Origin: Uloborus plumipes
Taxonomy: Eukaryota > Arthropoda > Arachnida > Araneae > Uloboridae
DNA: 64,000 nt
Direction: 5' to 3'
Assembly (NCBI GenBank): GCA_038373865.1
Contig: JAXGGA010003413.1
Location: 1 to 64,000 of the forward strand
In this document: positions 24,556-35,162 of the stretch, in pieces
Layout: every line of letters starts with the position of its first letter
Numbering within the stretch: the first letter of the stretch is position 1
Notes under the pieces: generated by a model
Seen by the model: the letters and a program-made list of their open reading frames with translations, nothing else
Databases searched by the model: none
Told to the model about the DNA's origin: nothing
Made by a program: the position numbers and the translations under genes

Positions 24556-25283
24556 TTTAAAGTAAAAGTAAGTAATTTGAATTGTGGGAGAAGGAGTTAG
24601 AGTAAGACTTGGAAAATTGGTACAAATTTTTGCTTTTCATGGAAAATAATTTTCAACTAAAGTGGACTCTTTAGCTTTTTTCAAACACCACAAATCAAAA
24701 CCTTATTTTTTAAAAATGTGTGTCACTTTAATGATCGTTCATACCCCCCCCCCTCGCAGAGCAAAAAAATATTACACAGCAGATTTTTCCCAATAACTCA
24801 ACACTCATGGTGTTTGATACGTTTTATTTGTTTGTAATGATGTTTTTTAGTCACAACCAATATGAAAATAACAAAAACTAGTTACTTTAATTTTTAACAT
24901 ATATTTATCATCTTCAGAATTTTTGACTTTTAATTTTACCTTGAATTTGACAAACATGCAAGGTATAAAATACAGAATTTTATAAAGGTACAAAAATTAA
25001 AATAATATAATTGATTGTGTATATAATTTTTGAAAAAAATAATATAGGTGCCGCAAATCAAAAACCATTTATTGCCACAATCGATTCAAAGCCCCAAAAA
25101 ATGGCGCAAACGTCCATAAGAAAATTCTACAGCATCGAAGGACCCCATTGCCAATTTAACAAAGATCCGACCAAAACTGTCATTTTGTACCATAAAAAAA
25201 TGTGGGGCACATTCCCATTGGAGGATGAACCCGCATAAGGACATTACAATCATTAAAATAATTAAAAAAAAAAAAAAAAAAAA

Positions 25284-25636
25284 CATGCAGCTATTCGAAA
25301 AAATCCTTGCAGACCTGGACTCGATCTCATTCGGTCAGGAGCTTCAACCTGACGCGCATAACAACTTGACCATCGGGGCGCTCATTGAAGTAAGGATTTA
25401 CGATAACAGATATTGTTTTAAATGACATGAAATGTTAGTTTTTCGATTATAATTTTTTTTCTAGTGAACAAATATCGTCATATGAGTACATGGTACCTAA
25501 GTTACACCATCTCCTATCGATTAAAAAAAAATTGTCCAAATCGGTTCAGTAGATCAGATGTTATGTGCGAACAAACAAAAAAAAAAGTATACGCTTTGAA
25601 TTGAGGACCTCCTCCTTTTTCGAAGTCGGTTAAAAA
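25284..25636 (-). repeat. tRNA-like repeat block, copy 2
   Basis: This is a close copy of 24204-24552, starting CATGCAGCT and ending GAAGTCGGTTAAAA, preceded by a run of A bases. It shares the minus-strand A-box-like and B-box-like segments (about 25309-25383). The A run lies upstream in plus orientation, so the orientation of the parent SINE or LINE tail cannot be fixed. It is non-coding. Confidence 0.6.
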
Positions 25637-25968
25637 CGTTTATAAAACGTTTAAAGGTTATTTGTGCTACCTGGGGAAATTATCCAAAAAGTTATGAAAC
25701 AGAAGTCCAAGAAAGCTTTCCCAAGCCAAATGGTTGACTACAGCAAACATAATCTTTAGACTATAATTTTTAAAAAAGTTCGTAACTTTCGCTGTAAAAG
25801 TGGCCTTGCTTTTTTAGGATGAAGTGCAGACGTTACTAATTTAGCTATGAATCTGTGTGAGATTATAAAAAGTTACACTAATTTCTCCGGGAAAAAGCAG
25901 AAAATCGTATTCACATCCATTCAAAACAATGTATACTTTTCCACCCTAGAAATATGCTGTTATCGATA

Positions 25969-26409
25969 TCAATATATATAAAAATGGATGTATGTATGTA
26001 TATTTGTTCCTTATACAAATCAAGTTTTCGTCGGATTTTCATCAAGCTTGGCACAGAGGTTCCTTGATGCACTAGAATTCACATAGGCGGGATTTTGAAA
26101 TAAAAAAAAATCAAAAAGCTCAAAATTCAAATTTTTTGGCTCAAAATGGCTATTTTCTTTCAAGTTTACATAGAAAGAGTAATAGAGATGCCTTTAAGGA
26201 TACAAATTGATAAAATTTAATACATTTAAATAGGAGTATTTTCCAACAAAGATTACGATTAACAATGAATTATCAATTTAAGGCTTATCTATTTCATTTT
26301 AGCATGAAATAAGTTTTTTTATGTTCATATGTGGATAGAATTTATTCAAATATTTTTTAGAGCTATGTTGTATTAATTAGCACACGGGCAACGCCAGGTA
26401 AAATTCTAG
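25969..26409 (+). mobile_element. Short non-autonomous Helitron
   Basis: The element begins TCAATATATATAAAAATGG directly after an A and ends with ACGGGCAACGCCAGG followed shortly by CTAG directly before a T. Insertion between A and T, a 5' TC and a 3' CTAG are all Helitron rules. It is 441 bp long with no coding capacity. The GGGCAACGCC phrase near the 3' end is widespread in arthropod Helitrons. Confidence 0.8.
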
Positions 26410-27814
26410 TTAGTTTATATAAAGAAACTTGTTTTAAATCGTATTATCAACGCTTAATCTAGAAAACAAGCAAGCAAACAAGTGAGAACGCTTCAGATCC
26501 CAAAAATAGATTAAAATATATTTTCATACATTACATATATAAAACAAAAATTAAAATACATCGATATGATTTCTTGTCGTGATTTGGAAAATACAAAGTC
26601 ACCTTTTACACGTACGTTAACAACACAATATTTACAAAGACTACAGGAAGCTGATAAATTAAATATGATTTCTGAATGCACTCTTTTTAAACTTCCATAC
26701 AAGACTCAATCAGTTGAAAGAGCTGTCAAATAGGTCACAAGTTCTTTAAAATTGGTATGTAATCACAGGAAAAGAAAAAGATTAATAAAAAAGAGGATAT
26801 CTGACAGAAATATTTGATCAATTTACGACACAAAAGAACAATTTAACTGTTAAAAACGTTTCTAAGAACTGTAAATACGTGTTCGTATTGGTTGTAAGGA
26901 AGGGTTCACGTGTAGGAATCAAAGTGCGGTCACCTCCTCGTGGTGAGTCCTGGGTAGTTCCACATGAGCAAGCGAATAGTTGTGCGGTTCAAAGTAATAA
27001 CAAAATTAATAAAAACAGGTTTGAAGACACTTCAAGTGAATATTGATAAGAAACACTGAGTTAAAAAATGTTGAAAATATCGGAAATTTTGGGAAATTTG
27101 ATGAGCTTTGAGCGTAATGCACGAACTGAAATCATAATCTAAAATGGTTTAAAAAAATTCCTTGTATACTTCAAACCTTTTTCTTCCACTTAATGACCAC
27201 AAGTTACTAGTTTTATCATTTGCAATATTTTTTTTTTTTTAATTTGCAATATTTTTCTCTTTTTGGTTTTTCAATATTTTTTAAAAAATTTAAAAGAAAA
27301 AAATCAAAAATTTCAAAACTTTAGGCCAAATGCACAGACTAAAGAGTGCGGCCACTTCCTCGTGGTGAGACCTGGGTAATTTAAATGAGCAAGCAAAGAA
27401 TTGAGCAGCTCAAAGAAACAACAAAATGATTAAGAAAATGTTTTAAAGGCACATGAAGTTAATATTGAAAGGAAATATTAAATTATAAATTTTTTGCTCA
27501 ATATTGAAAATATCGGAAATTTCGGAAAATTTGATGAACTTTGGGCCTAATGCGCTGATTGAAATTATAATCTAAAATGATTTTTAAAAAATCCTTGCAT
27601 ATTTCAAAACTTTTTCTTCCGTTTAATAACCACCCGTCACTAATTTTATCATTTGCAATATTTTATTTTTTTTTAATTTGAAAAATCTAAAAAAAAATCA
27701 AACATTTCAAAACTTTAGGCCAAATGCGCAGACTAAAGATGACGTCGCAAAAGTGAAATATTTCACAGAATTGTTACTTAGCTTCATTCACAGTAAAGGA
27801 AAGTACCCGTTTAC

Positions 27815-27990
27815 CAGGGACGTCATTTTAAGTTTTTCCAGGGGGGGGGGGGCAAAGGGTCCAAACACAATGCAATTTCATCGGAAAACATAAAACACCG
27901 CGCCCACTTATATGTAAATACATTGATTTCTCAAAGCCAGGGGGGGGGTCAATTGCCCCCCCCTGCCACCCCCCCTAAATGACGGGCCTG
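27815..27990. mobile_element. 176-bp hAT-type MITE with G and C runs
   Basis: The ends CAGGGACGTCATTT and AAATGACGGGCCTG are imperfect inverted repeats, flanked by a perfect 8-bp duplication CCGTTTAC (27807-27814 and 27991-27998). The undisturbed left arm of unit A shows the empty site, which confirms the insertion. Runs of G near the left end and of C near the right end can pair with each other. Confidence 0.85.
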
Positions 27991-28516
27991 CCGTTTACGA
28001 AAATCAAAAATTCATTTTTTTTTCGCTCCACCCTACTTAGTCCAGTCATTTGGTCGAAAAAAAGGGGTTTGCCTGGAAAGTTTTCCGGAAGTTTTGAAAA
28101 TTGGTACATTTATAGATTTTGATGTGCTCTTTTCGAATTTCCACTTTGCGATCTCGTACCTTTGCCGCTCGCGCCGCCATTTTGAAAAAACTGGCGCCTA
28201 TAAGAGGTAATCTGACTACAACTTCTTTCTGACTTATTCTACGACAAAAACATCAATATAAAAAATAAACTAGAGAAAATTTCCTACATTTTATGTCATA
28301 GAAACTTTTTTGTAAAATCAATAGTTTCGGCGTACGAGCGTAGTTAAGAGTTACTTAAAACGGTTTTTCGCAGAAAAACTCGATTCCAGAGTCTTGAGTC
28401 AAGGTAGGCTGCGCGTTTTTTTTAACGCTGTTTCCTAGTAATCCTAATTCACATGTAATACATAATGTAGAAATTTAGTGCAATCTTCTCCGTTTAGATA
28501 TTTCTGATGGATATTT

Positions 28517-28806
28517 CTAATTTCTACTCCACCCCCACTGCTCCGGATTTTTTTCATTCCCACACCACTTCTGAATCTGGTGATAGGTTCGAAACGAATG
28601 TTGTCTTGCAGCTACTTCTGTTGGAGGTAGGGAAGCAATGTTGAATTTTTTTTTATATGCTGATTTTACAAAGCATTTATATCTATAGTCGTTTAAAGTC
28701 ATATTTGTTTTTTATTTTTACTTTTCACTTCACTGTAACCGTATAAGTCAAGAATGAAGTGTTCCCCAGCCTCAGAAATAATCTCTGAATCAGCGTTTGA
28801 ATTTAT
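28517..28806 (-). pseudogene. Unit B gene, C-terminal part (split by gypsy)
   Basis: This continues the minus-strand gene of unit B after the gypsy insertion. The first part reads through SEAGEHFILDLYGYSE, then a frameshift near 28700, then LNDYRYKCFV, LPPTEVAARQHSFR and QKWCGNEKNPEQWGW. These blocks recur in uncharacterised, transposon-derived proteins of arthropods and other animals. When the GAATG duplication and gypsy are removed in thought, the frame joins directly to the piece ending at 35905. The function is unknown. Confidence 0.65.
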
Positions 28807-28811
28807 GAATG

Positions 28812-29657
28812 TGTTGCGTGATGGTTTGAAAAGATAAAGAACGAGTTAAACAAAAATTTTAAAGTACATTATGCATTGTGTGTGATACAAAATTGAACCA
28901 ATAATAATAATATCAAATTGACTTACCGAACTTGTTTATTTTCAGCACAATATGAATACATCATAACAAAAGATAAGATGAGATCATCATTATCACACGA
29001 CCTAATACATCGTTTCTGAATGCGTGATATTATTAAGTAAAACTCAATTTAGCAAAGTCCTTGCTTAGATATAGTTTACCAATATCGCGAGTTGAGTCCA
29101 GCATGCTTAAATTAGATCCTTCGTGTTAAATTCCACATTGCAGAGTTATTGCGGTTTCACAGTTCTCAAACTTTCACTATTAGTAAGTAATCCAGCATGC
29201 TTAAGATTAGGCCTATCGTCTCCGATCTTTGTGATACTAAATTACGATGATCCAATTACATCCATGACATGAAGATTCACAATATTTTCAAAAACGCTTC
29301 TTGAGTATTATACTTCTTTCATTTTGGTAATATGATGATTATTTTACAATTTCAAACATATCTTTTTTTCTTTCTTCTACTCCAAGACACAGCGTCTCCG
29401 GTCTCACAGGAACACCGCACCACAAACATCATGAACGGCAGTCGGGAAGAGAAGACGTTTCTCCCCCAGTGATTTATCGCTTTTAAGTGAGCAAGCATTT
29501 TCTCTGGATTAGTTCACACGGATCACTCCGAGACGGAAAGATAACGAAGCGTGGTTCCTCCTCTTCATGTGAAAAAATGGGGACTTGCTTTCATGTCGCG
29601 AAAGTAGATGCTTGGTTGCCTGGAGGTCAACGGAGAATGTGAAACCTTAGTTTCACA
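28812..29657 (-). repeat. 3' LTR of the gypsy element (complete, 846 bp)
   Basis: On the plus strand it begins TGTTGCGTGATGG next to the GAATG duplication and ends TTTCACA at 29657, next to the polypurine tract. A CCAGCATGCTTAA phrase occurs twice inside it, near 29099 and 29192. Only the part at 29417-29657 has a counterpart in the 5' LTR. Confidence 0.85.
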
Positions 29658-29669
29658 TCTCTACCCCCC
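29658..29669 (-). promoter_or_regulatory. Polypurine tract of the gypsy element
   Basis: Minus-strand GGGGGGTAGAGA lies directly against the 3' LTR start TGTGAAAC. This is the position and composition expected of the plus-strand DNA primer in reverse transcription. Confidence 0.85.
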
Positions 29670-30297
29670 GGCCGAGAAAAACGTGATGCGTAACAGATGC
29701 ATATGTCGGAGAAAAGTAACTTTTAAAATGTTAAACAAATCATTCACTATCAAAACACAATTTAAAATTTTGGTAAGTCAAAATTGAACAATAGTAAACA
29801 CTATCTGAAAATTGGTAAGTTAAAATAAGACAATGGTTAAACACAATTAGAAAAATAGAAAATTGGTAAGTCAAAATTGAACAATATTGGTTCACCCCAG
29901 CCTTTTCGAGAATCACTTCAGATCCAAAGAAGAATGATCAACCAAAAAAAAAAATTTTACCAAATATGAATCATTAATTTATAAATTTCAAAGAAAAACT
30001 GCTTTTACTCTCTCATTATAGCAATGAACATGTTTTTTCCTTTTTGAATTGCTACAGTACATACACATGATAGATAAAATTCAAGCAATTGTCTAAAATA
30101 ACTCTTAGCAGTACCAGCCTAACTAAAAATTACAATTCTGAGGTCGCGAGTCTCAGAAATAAAGACATTCAACTTATTATTTCACCACATGTAATACATA
30201 ATTGAGCAAAACAACAACAAGAAATTCAAACTTCATTACAATACATATTTCAATTTTATTCAAACTCTTTTCTACTCTCTCTCTTTTTTTTTTTGAA
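29670..30297 (-). other. 3' untranslated region of the gypsy element
   Basis: This region between the pol stop and the polypurine tract has no gene and no envelope-like frame. Three degenerate tandem units containing TTGGTAAGTCAAAATTGAAC or a variant lie at about 29770-29890. Confidence 0.6.
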
Positions 30298-33200
30298 TTA
30301 ATTAGCACTAAAAATTTTACTAAAATGCAGTTTAATTGGCTTTTCGGTTGAATCATTAACATTTTGGACCAAATAATTGTCGTTTCTAAATCCTCTTTTT
30401 ATTTCATAAGGACCATTATATTTTGGCATAAAAACCCCCGGGTTCCGCAAATTCTTTATAAAGACCCTATCTCCTACATTGAAATTTTTTACCTCTCTGC
30501 CTTTTAGTTGGTTCTTATGTTGCTCAAAATATTTGTTTTCATTTTCCACAACAGCACTTTTCATTTCCTCAGAAACCTTTTTCATTTCTTTGATGTAATT
30601 GTCATATTCGGTAGTTAAAATTGGGTCAGAAAAAATGTCCATAGGAATATTGACTTCCCTCCCAAAAAACAGCTGTGCAGGAGGAAAACCTGTTACACAA
30701 TGGACGCTAGCATTGTAATGCAGTTTAAATAATGGTAGTTTTTGGGACCATTCGAAAGTTTTCTCAGAAAGAGACGCAACAGATTCCTTGAGAATTCTAT
30801 GACTCTTTTCCACGATTCCGTTTGAAGAAGGAAAATAGATGGAAGATTTCCTGTGTTCTATTTTTAAATTTGTAAAAAAAAGTTCAATTTCATCAGAAAT
30901 GAAGTTTTTAGCATTGTCAGATATGATAACTTTTGGAATACCATATCTTGCAAAGTAATCATTTAAACATTTTATTATAGTAATTGATGTTATACTAGCA
31001 AGTGAATATGCTTCCAAAAATCTAGAGTAATGATCAATGATGGTCAAGATAAAAAATTTTCCCTCAACAGATCGACATAACTTCCCTACACAATCAATTG
31101 CCAATTGTTGCCCACATGCTAATTGAGATTTGGGAATAAATTTTGGTTTAGACTTATTTGGTTTTGGTTTGTTGGCCAAACATTTCTCACATGATTTGCA
31201 AAAGGATTTAACCTTAGAGAACATAGATGGGAAATAGTATAACTTTTGAAGAAAGTTATAGGTCTTTTGAACTCCAAAATGAGGTGTGTGTGCATTTTCA
31301 ATGCACGAAGTTACTAAGCTATCAGGAATGTAAATTCTTTTAACAGTGTGAGTTTTACCTTTTCTTTTGATTTTTATACACTTTAACAGAATGTTATTCT
31401 CATTTATACAAAATTTATCACTAAAATCTTTGTTGGTCTTAAGTTTATCAATTATTTCTAAGATTTGTTTGTCTTTCTGCTGTTCAGTGAAAATAACATT
31501 GGTCGACAGATCATGTTTAGGTTTAAATAAATTCAAGTTATTTACATTTAATTCTTCATCATAAACTCGAGACATATAATCAGCTGGATTGGTGGAGCCT
31601 TTTGTAAAACTTATCTTGTAGTTAAAGGATTGTAAATACAGCATCCATCTACACACAATATCAGGTTGCTTGTCAAGTTGTAGAAAATCAGTTAAAGTTT
31701 TAGCATCAGTGAGAACAGTGAAAGGTACCCCTAACAATTCTTCTCTAAAATGCTTAATGGCTGAAAAAATAGCAAAAAATTCCCTTCTTATGGAAGGATA
31801 TCTAGACTCGGCAGGAGACAATTTTTTGGAATAAAACTCAAGTGGAATAAAAACATCATTCACTTTCTGCATTAAAATTGCAGACAAGGCTATGCGACTA
31901 GCATCAGTTACCAAAAAAATAGGTGCATTGGGAGTAAAAGACTTGAGTGTAGGTTTTTTAAGGAGAATATCCTGAATTAATTCAAAAGCATCCTGACACT
32001 CATGAGACCAGAAAAAAGGAACATTTTTTTTTGTTAGATCTACAATGGGTGAAACAATTTCTGCATATTTGTAAATGAGTTGTCTGAAATAGTTAGTCAT
32101 GCCTAAAAAGGTTTGAACTTGCTTAACGTTCTTAGGTACAGGGAATTTTGTAACTTTATTAATGTTATTCTCCGACGGTGAAAAACCATTACTATCAATG
32201 GTGTATCCAAGATATGTAATGCTAGATTTGCAAAGTTGTAGTTTCTTAGGATCGAGAGTTAAATTAAATAATTTAAGTCTATCAAAAACAGTTTGTAATA
32301 GTTTCAAAAGATCTTCTATAGACTGAGCTGATATAATTATATCATCAAGAAAGTACTGTAAGAAAGGACCTTTTAAATGGCCAAGAGCCTTCTCAATTAA
32401 TTGATGAAAGTAAGAGGTGCTCAACCGACTACCCTGAGGCAAACGTGTAGGTTCATAATTTCCAAATTCTGTACAAAAAGCTAATTTTTCCCTGTCTTCG
32501 GGTCTAAGTTTAATTTGAAAGAAAGCCGCCTTCAAGTCTAAAACACAGTAAAACTGTTTTCCAGCAATGCTTTGTATTATATCTGTGATCTTAGGTAAGC
32601 ATATTTTGTAGGGTTCTGTGATGGCATTCAGCAGTCTATAATCAACAACCATTCGAAATTTTGGCGTTTCATTAGGATTTGTGTTTTTCTTTACAAAAAG
32701 TACAGGAAAGCAATAGTTTGATTTAGTTTCATCAATAATTCCTGCCTCTAACAATTGTTTAATTTCTTTTTGAGCAAAAGAACGAGCAATTTTTGGAAGA
32801 GAGTAGGGTTTAGATTGAAGAGGAAATTCATGCAAAAGTTTAAACTGAGGTACAACAGCATCAGTGCAACCCAAAGTCATGTAAGATTTGGAAAAAACCT
32901 GATAGTTATCCATTAATAATTTTTGCATTTTTTCTTTATCATTGTCACTTAAATGCTCAAGATCAAAATCCTGAACAGAAAGTTCCTCTTTTCTTAAATT
33001 AATAACTTCTTGTAAATTTAAATTGTTAACCTGTAAAATGTCAGTTTGATTGGTGGGTTTTACAATATCAGTTTCTAAGAATTCCTGAACACAACCTAAA
33101 TTTTGCCCCTTTTGCACAATTAAATCCCTATCCAAATTATTTTCAAGAATGATGGAAAAATTGTTAGAATCTTTTGCCAAATGAATGGATTCCAAAATAT

Positions 33201-34035
33201 TGATGGTTTTCTTTATATTACCAGGAGAAAAAATTAGAAGTTTTGAATTTTTAAGTTCTTTCGGAATCTTTAGTGTAAGAATTTCAAAAGAATTTGGACA
33301 AATTTTAATATTAGAGGTAGATTGAACTTTATAAATGCCCTTAGATTCTTTACGGGAGTTTGATTTAGAACAGGATTCAACATTGATTCCATCAGACTTG
33401 ATTAAATTTGAACTTTGTTTAGAAAAGATGGTGGTAAATTCCAAGGTGGTTTTATCTGAAATGATTCTTTTATTAACCGAGTCAAGGATGATTTTATTTC
33501 GATGGAAAAAATTATATCCTAAAATCATAGTATAATTGGAATTCCAATCAAAATTGGTGACAAAAAATAGACTGGAGAACCATTTGTCTTTAATCTTAAA
33601 TTTTAAGTCAATAGCTGATGAATAAGGAACATAATCATTGTTGATAGTTTTGATTCTAACTGACCTAGAGACATAATTAATTTTGGTTGTTTCTTTTATT
33701 TGTTCTAAGGTTTTTAATTGAATGAGACTAAGATTAGCACCGCTATCAAGCAAAGCAAAATACTTCTTTGAGGCAACTGTGATGGGAATGATAGGCAAAC
33801 AGTGATCAGAATCTGTACATGACATTACAACTTTGACATTATCCTCATTGTGAACATTCGCAATAGCAGATTTATTACTGTTTGACAATGAGGTATTGCA
33901 TTGTAAAGAAACTTCAGAATTACTGATCTGTTTAAAATTATGAGTGGTAGAATTAAAATCATTTGACTTCTTTGAAAATTTTGAATTGTCCAAACAAGGC
34001 TTGTCATTAACATTATTTGTTTTAAGAGACCACAT
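30298..34035 (-). CDS. pol: Gypsy Pol polyprotein: PR-RT-RNaseH-IN
   Basis: The frame is open for 1245 codons from the first ATG. True synthesis probably starts upstream by frameshift from gag, since the same frame is open back to the heptamer at 34107-34113. The aspartic protease has LLDSGAN at residues 95-101. The reverse transcriptase (about 405-615) has VLDLKAAFFQIKL with Asp500 and FLDD with Asp564/565. RNase H (about 700-825) has VTDAS (Asp711), Glu752 and Asp777. The integrase has a zinc-binding region (His916, His919, Cys949, Cys952; the histidine spacing is shorter than usual) and a catalytic triad Asp981, Asp1040, Glu1076. The last two are 35 residues apart, as in the D,D35E family. 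No chromodomain is seen. All catalytic residues checked are present, so the protein looks functional, although the element's 5' LTR is damaged. Confidence 0.95.
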   Translation of the reverse strand: MWSLKTNNVNDKPCLDNSKFSKKSNDFNSTTHNFKQISNSEVSLQCNTSLSNSNKSAIANVHNEDNVKVVMSCTDSDHCLPIIPITVASKKYFALLDSGANLSLIQLKTLEQIKETTKINYVSRSVRIKTINNDYVPYSSAIDLKFKIKDKWFSSLFFVTNFDWNSNYTMILGYNFFHRNKIILDSVNKRIISDKTTLEFTTIFSKQSSNLIKSDGINVESCSKSNSRKESKGIYKVQSTSNIKICPNSFEILTLKIPKELKNSKLLIFSPGNIKKTINILESIHLAKDSNNFSIILENNLDRDLIVQKGQNLGCVQEFLETDIVKPTNQTDILQVNNLNLQEVINLRKEELSVQDFDLEHLSDNDKEKMQKLLMDNYQVFSKSYMTLGCTDAVVPQFKLLHEFPLQSKPYSLPKIARSFAQKEIKQLLEAGIIDETKSNYCFPVLFVKKNTNPNETPKFRMVVDYRLLNAITEPYKICLPKITDIIQSIAGKQFYCVLDLKAAFFQIKLRPEDREKLAFCTEFGNYEPTRLPQGSRLSTSYFHQLIEKALGHLKGPFLQYFLDDIIISAQSIEDLLKLLQTVFDRLKLFNLTLDPKKLQLCKSSITYLGYTIDSNGFSPSENNINKVTKFPVPKNVKQVQTFLGMTNYFRQLIYKYAEIVSPIVDLTKKNVPFFWSHECQDAFELIQDILLKKPTLKSFTPNAPIFLVTDASRIALSAILMQKVNDVFIPLEFYSKKLSPAESRYPSIRREFFAIFSAIKHFREELLGVPFTVLTDAKTLTDFLQLDKQPDIVCRWMLYLQSFNYKISFTKGSTNPADYMSRVYDEELNVNNLNLFKPKHDLSTNVIFTEQQKDKQILEIIDKLKTNKDFSDKFCINENNILLKCIKIKRKGKTHTVKRIYIPDSLVTSCIENAHTPHFGVQKTYNFLQKLYYFPSMFSKVKSFCKSCEKCLANKPKPNKSKPKFIPKSQLACGQQLAIDCVGKLCRSVEGKFFILTIIDHYSRFLEAYSLASITSITIIKCLNDYFARYGIPKVIISDNAKNFISDEIELFFTNLKIEHRKSSIYFPSSNGIVEKSHRILKESVASLSEKTFEWSQKLPLFKLHYNASVHCVTGFPPAQLFFGREVNIPMDIFSDPILTTEYDNYIKEMKKVSEEMKSAVVENENKYFEQHKNQLKGREVKNFNVGDRVFIKNLRNPGVFMPKYNGPYEIKRGFRNDNYLVQNVNDSTEKPIKLHFSKIFSAN

Positions 34036-34052
34036 CTGAGTGTTTTCATTAA

Positions 34053-34113
34053 GGGTTTCCGCGCCTGCATTATGGCCCCTGTTTTCATTCCGAAAACCCC
34101 CTTTTAGTTTAAA
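34053..34113 (-). promoter_or_regulatory. Gag-Pol -1 frameshift signal
   Basis: On the minus strand the heptamer TTTAAAC (34113 to 34107) occupies the gag frame as T TTA AAC and is followed at once by the gag stop TAA. Pol lies in the -1 frame and is open from this point. After a 7-nt spacer, GGGTTTTC (34099-34092) can pair with GGAAACCC (34060-34053), an 8-bp stem with one G-U pair and a 31-nt loop. Slippery site, spacer and stem match the established arrangement of -1 frameshift signals. Confidence 0.85.
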
Positions 34114-35162
34114 TTCCCATTTTCATTATTTCTAGTATAGGGTGTGAAATATCTACCTCTTCGGTTATTGCCCCTAAATCCAGACCTACTTCTTCTAGCA
34201 TTGAAATGTCCCCTAGAAAAGTTCCCCCTAGAGTTCCCAGAAAAATTCCCCCTATGATTAAACTGATCCCCCCTAGAGTGAAAATTACCCCGAGTGCTGT
34301 TAAAATACCCTCCTTGAGAATTACCAGGAAAAAATGGACATTCCGTGGTTAAGTGTTCTTTATAGCAAATATGACACTGAATAGGAATATGCCCCATTGA
34401 GGAAGAGGAATTATGAAAACCAAAGTTTTGTGCCGAAGCACTATCATTGTTGCTAGCTACATTGATTGAATTAGCCTGATGTTGAAAGCTTGCTGCATTG
34501 GGATTCAATTTTGATTGGCTAAGTGTTGCTATCTGGTCAGAGAGCTGTTGAATTTTTTCATTCGTAAATAATTGGATTTGCAGCAAAACATTAATCTCTA
34601 CCTGTGAAGTGTTATTGTTATAGTTAGATGTGTTACTCAAAGCTTTTTCTACATTCTTGGCTATTTTTATAGCTCCTTCAAAAGATTTAGGTCCCTGCTT
34701 CTCTACCTCAAGTCGTATGTCAGCCCTCAATGCCTGCAAAAATTTTGAAATTTTTGTTTTGTTCAGAAGATCTAATAAGTCTGAAGTAGAGTTATTGTTG
34801 GGATTCAAATATGCATCGGCTGATTGAGTTATTAATTCAGCTAGTTCTTGAACCGACTGACCAGGTTTTTGGGAAATCTCCCAGAAAAATTTCTGCGAAT
34901 TTTCAAATGTGTGCTTAGTTGAAAATTTTTCCTTTAGTTCCACACACAGATCCTTGAAAGTAGCATCTTTATTCTTTTGTAGAAATTTTGAGGCAACCTC
35001 ATGAGCTTTATCCCTGAGTTGTAACTTAGTTACAATTAATTTCTTGTCAGCATTCCACTTCTCCAATTTGGAGATGTCCTCAATACTGCTGATGAAATTT
35101 GAGATATTTTCATTGCTTTGACCAGCAAAAACCGGCAGCAGCGAAATGAGTGAATTAGCCAT
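34104..35162 (-). CDS. gag: Gypsy Gag protein
   Basis: The 352-residue product would form the particle and bind the element RNA. Residues 1-215 resemble the helical capsid region of retrotransposon Gag proteins (FAGQSNENISNFISSIED at 12-29, FFWEISQKPGQSVQELAE at 92-109). A single zinc knuckle lies at 263-275, CHICYKEHLTTEC. Its spacing is CX2CX3HX4C, one residue short of the canonical CX2CX4HX4C. Residues about 283-345 are rich in RG and RGNF repeats, a second RNA-binding region. The start at 35162 is the first ATG of the open frame. Termination is at 34104-34106, next to the frameshift heptamer. Confidence 0.9.
   Translation of the reverse strand: MANSLISLLPVFAGQSNENISNFISSIEDISKLEKWNADKKLIVTKLQLRDKAHEVASKFLQKNKDATFKDLCVELKEKFSTKHTFENSQKFFWEISQKPGQSVQELAELITQSADAYLNPNNNSTSDLLDLLNKTKISKFLQALRADIRLEVEKQGPKSFEGAIKIAKNVEKALSNTSNYNNNTSQVEINVLLQIQLFTNEKIQQLSDQIATLSQSKLNPNAASFQHQANSINVASNNDSASAQNFGFHNSSSSMGHIPIQCHICYKEHLTTECPFFPGNSQGGYFNSTRGNFHSRGDQFNHRGNFSGNSRGNFSRGHFNARRSRSGFRGNNRRGRYFTPYTRNNENGNLN

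Larger units (their letters stand above)
18374..28035. mobile_element. Unit A: large element with long inverted termini
   Basis: The left arm begins TAGGGTGGAGCGAAAAAAAA at 18374 and extends to about 18880. Its inverse copy ends with CGCTCCACCCTA at 28035. The right arm holds two tandem versions of the inner arm block (about 26925-27340 and 27350-27745), each with a CCTCGTGGTGAG phrase that also appears inverted near 18850. The interior holds unit D, two related repeat copies, a Helitron and a hAT-type MITE. I could not identify a transposase of A's own. Its right end lies one base from the left end of unit B. The first bases resemble those of the elements at 19361 and 37868, suggesting a related family. 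Confidence 0.7.
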
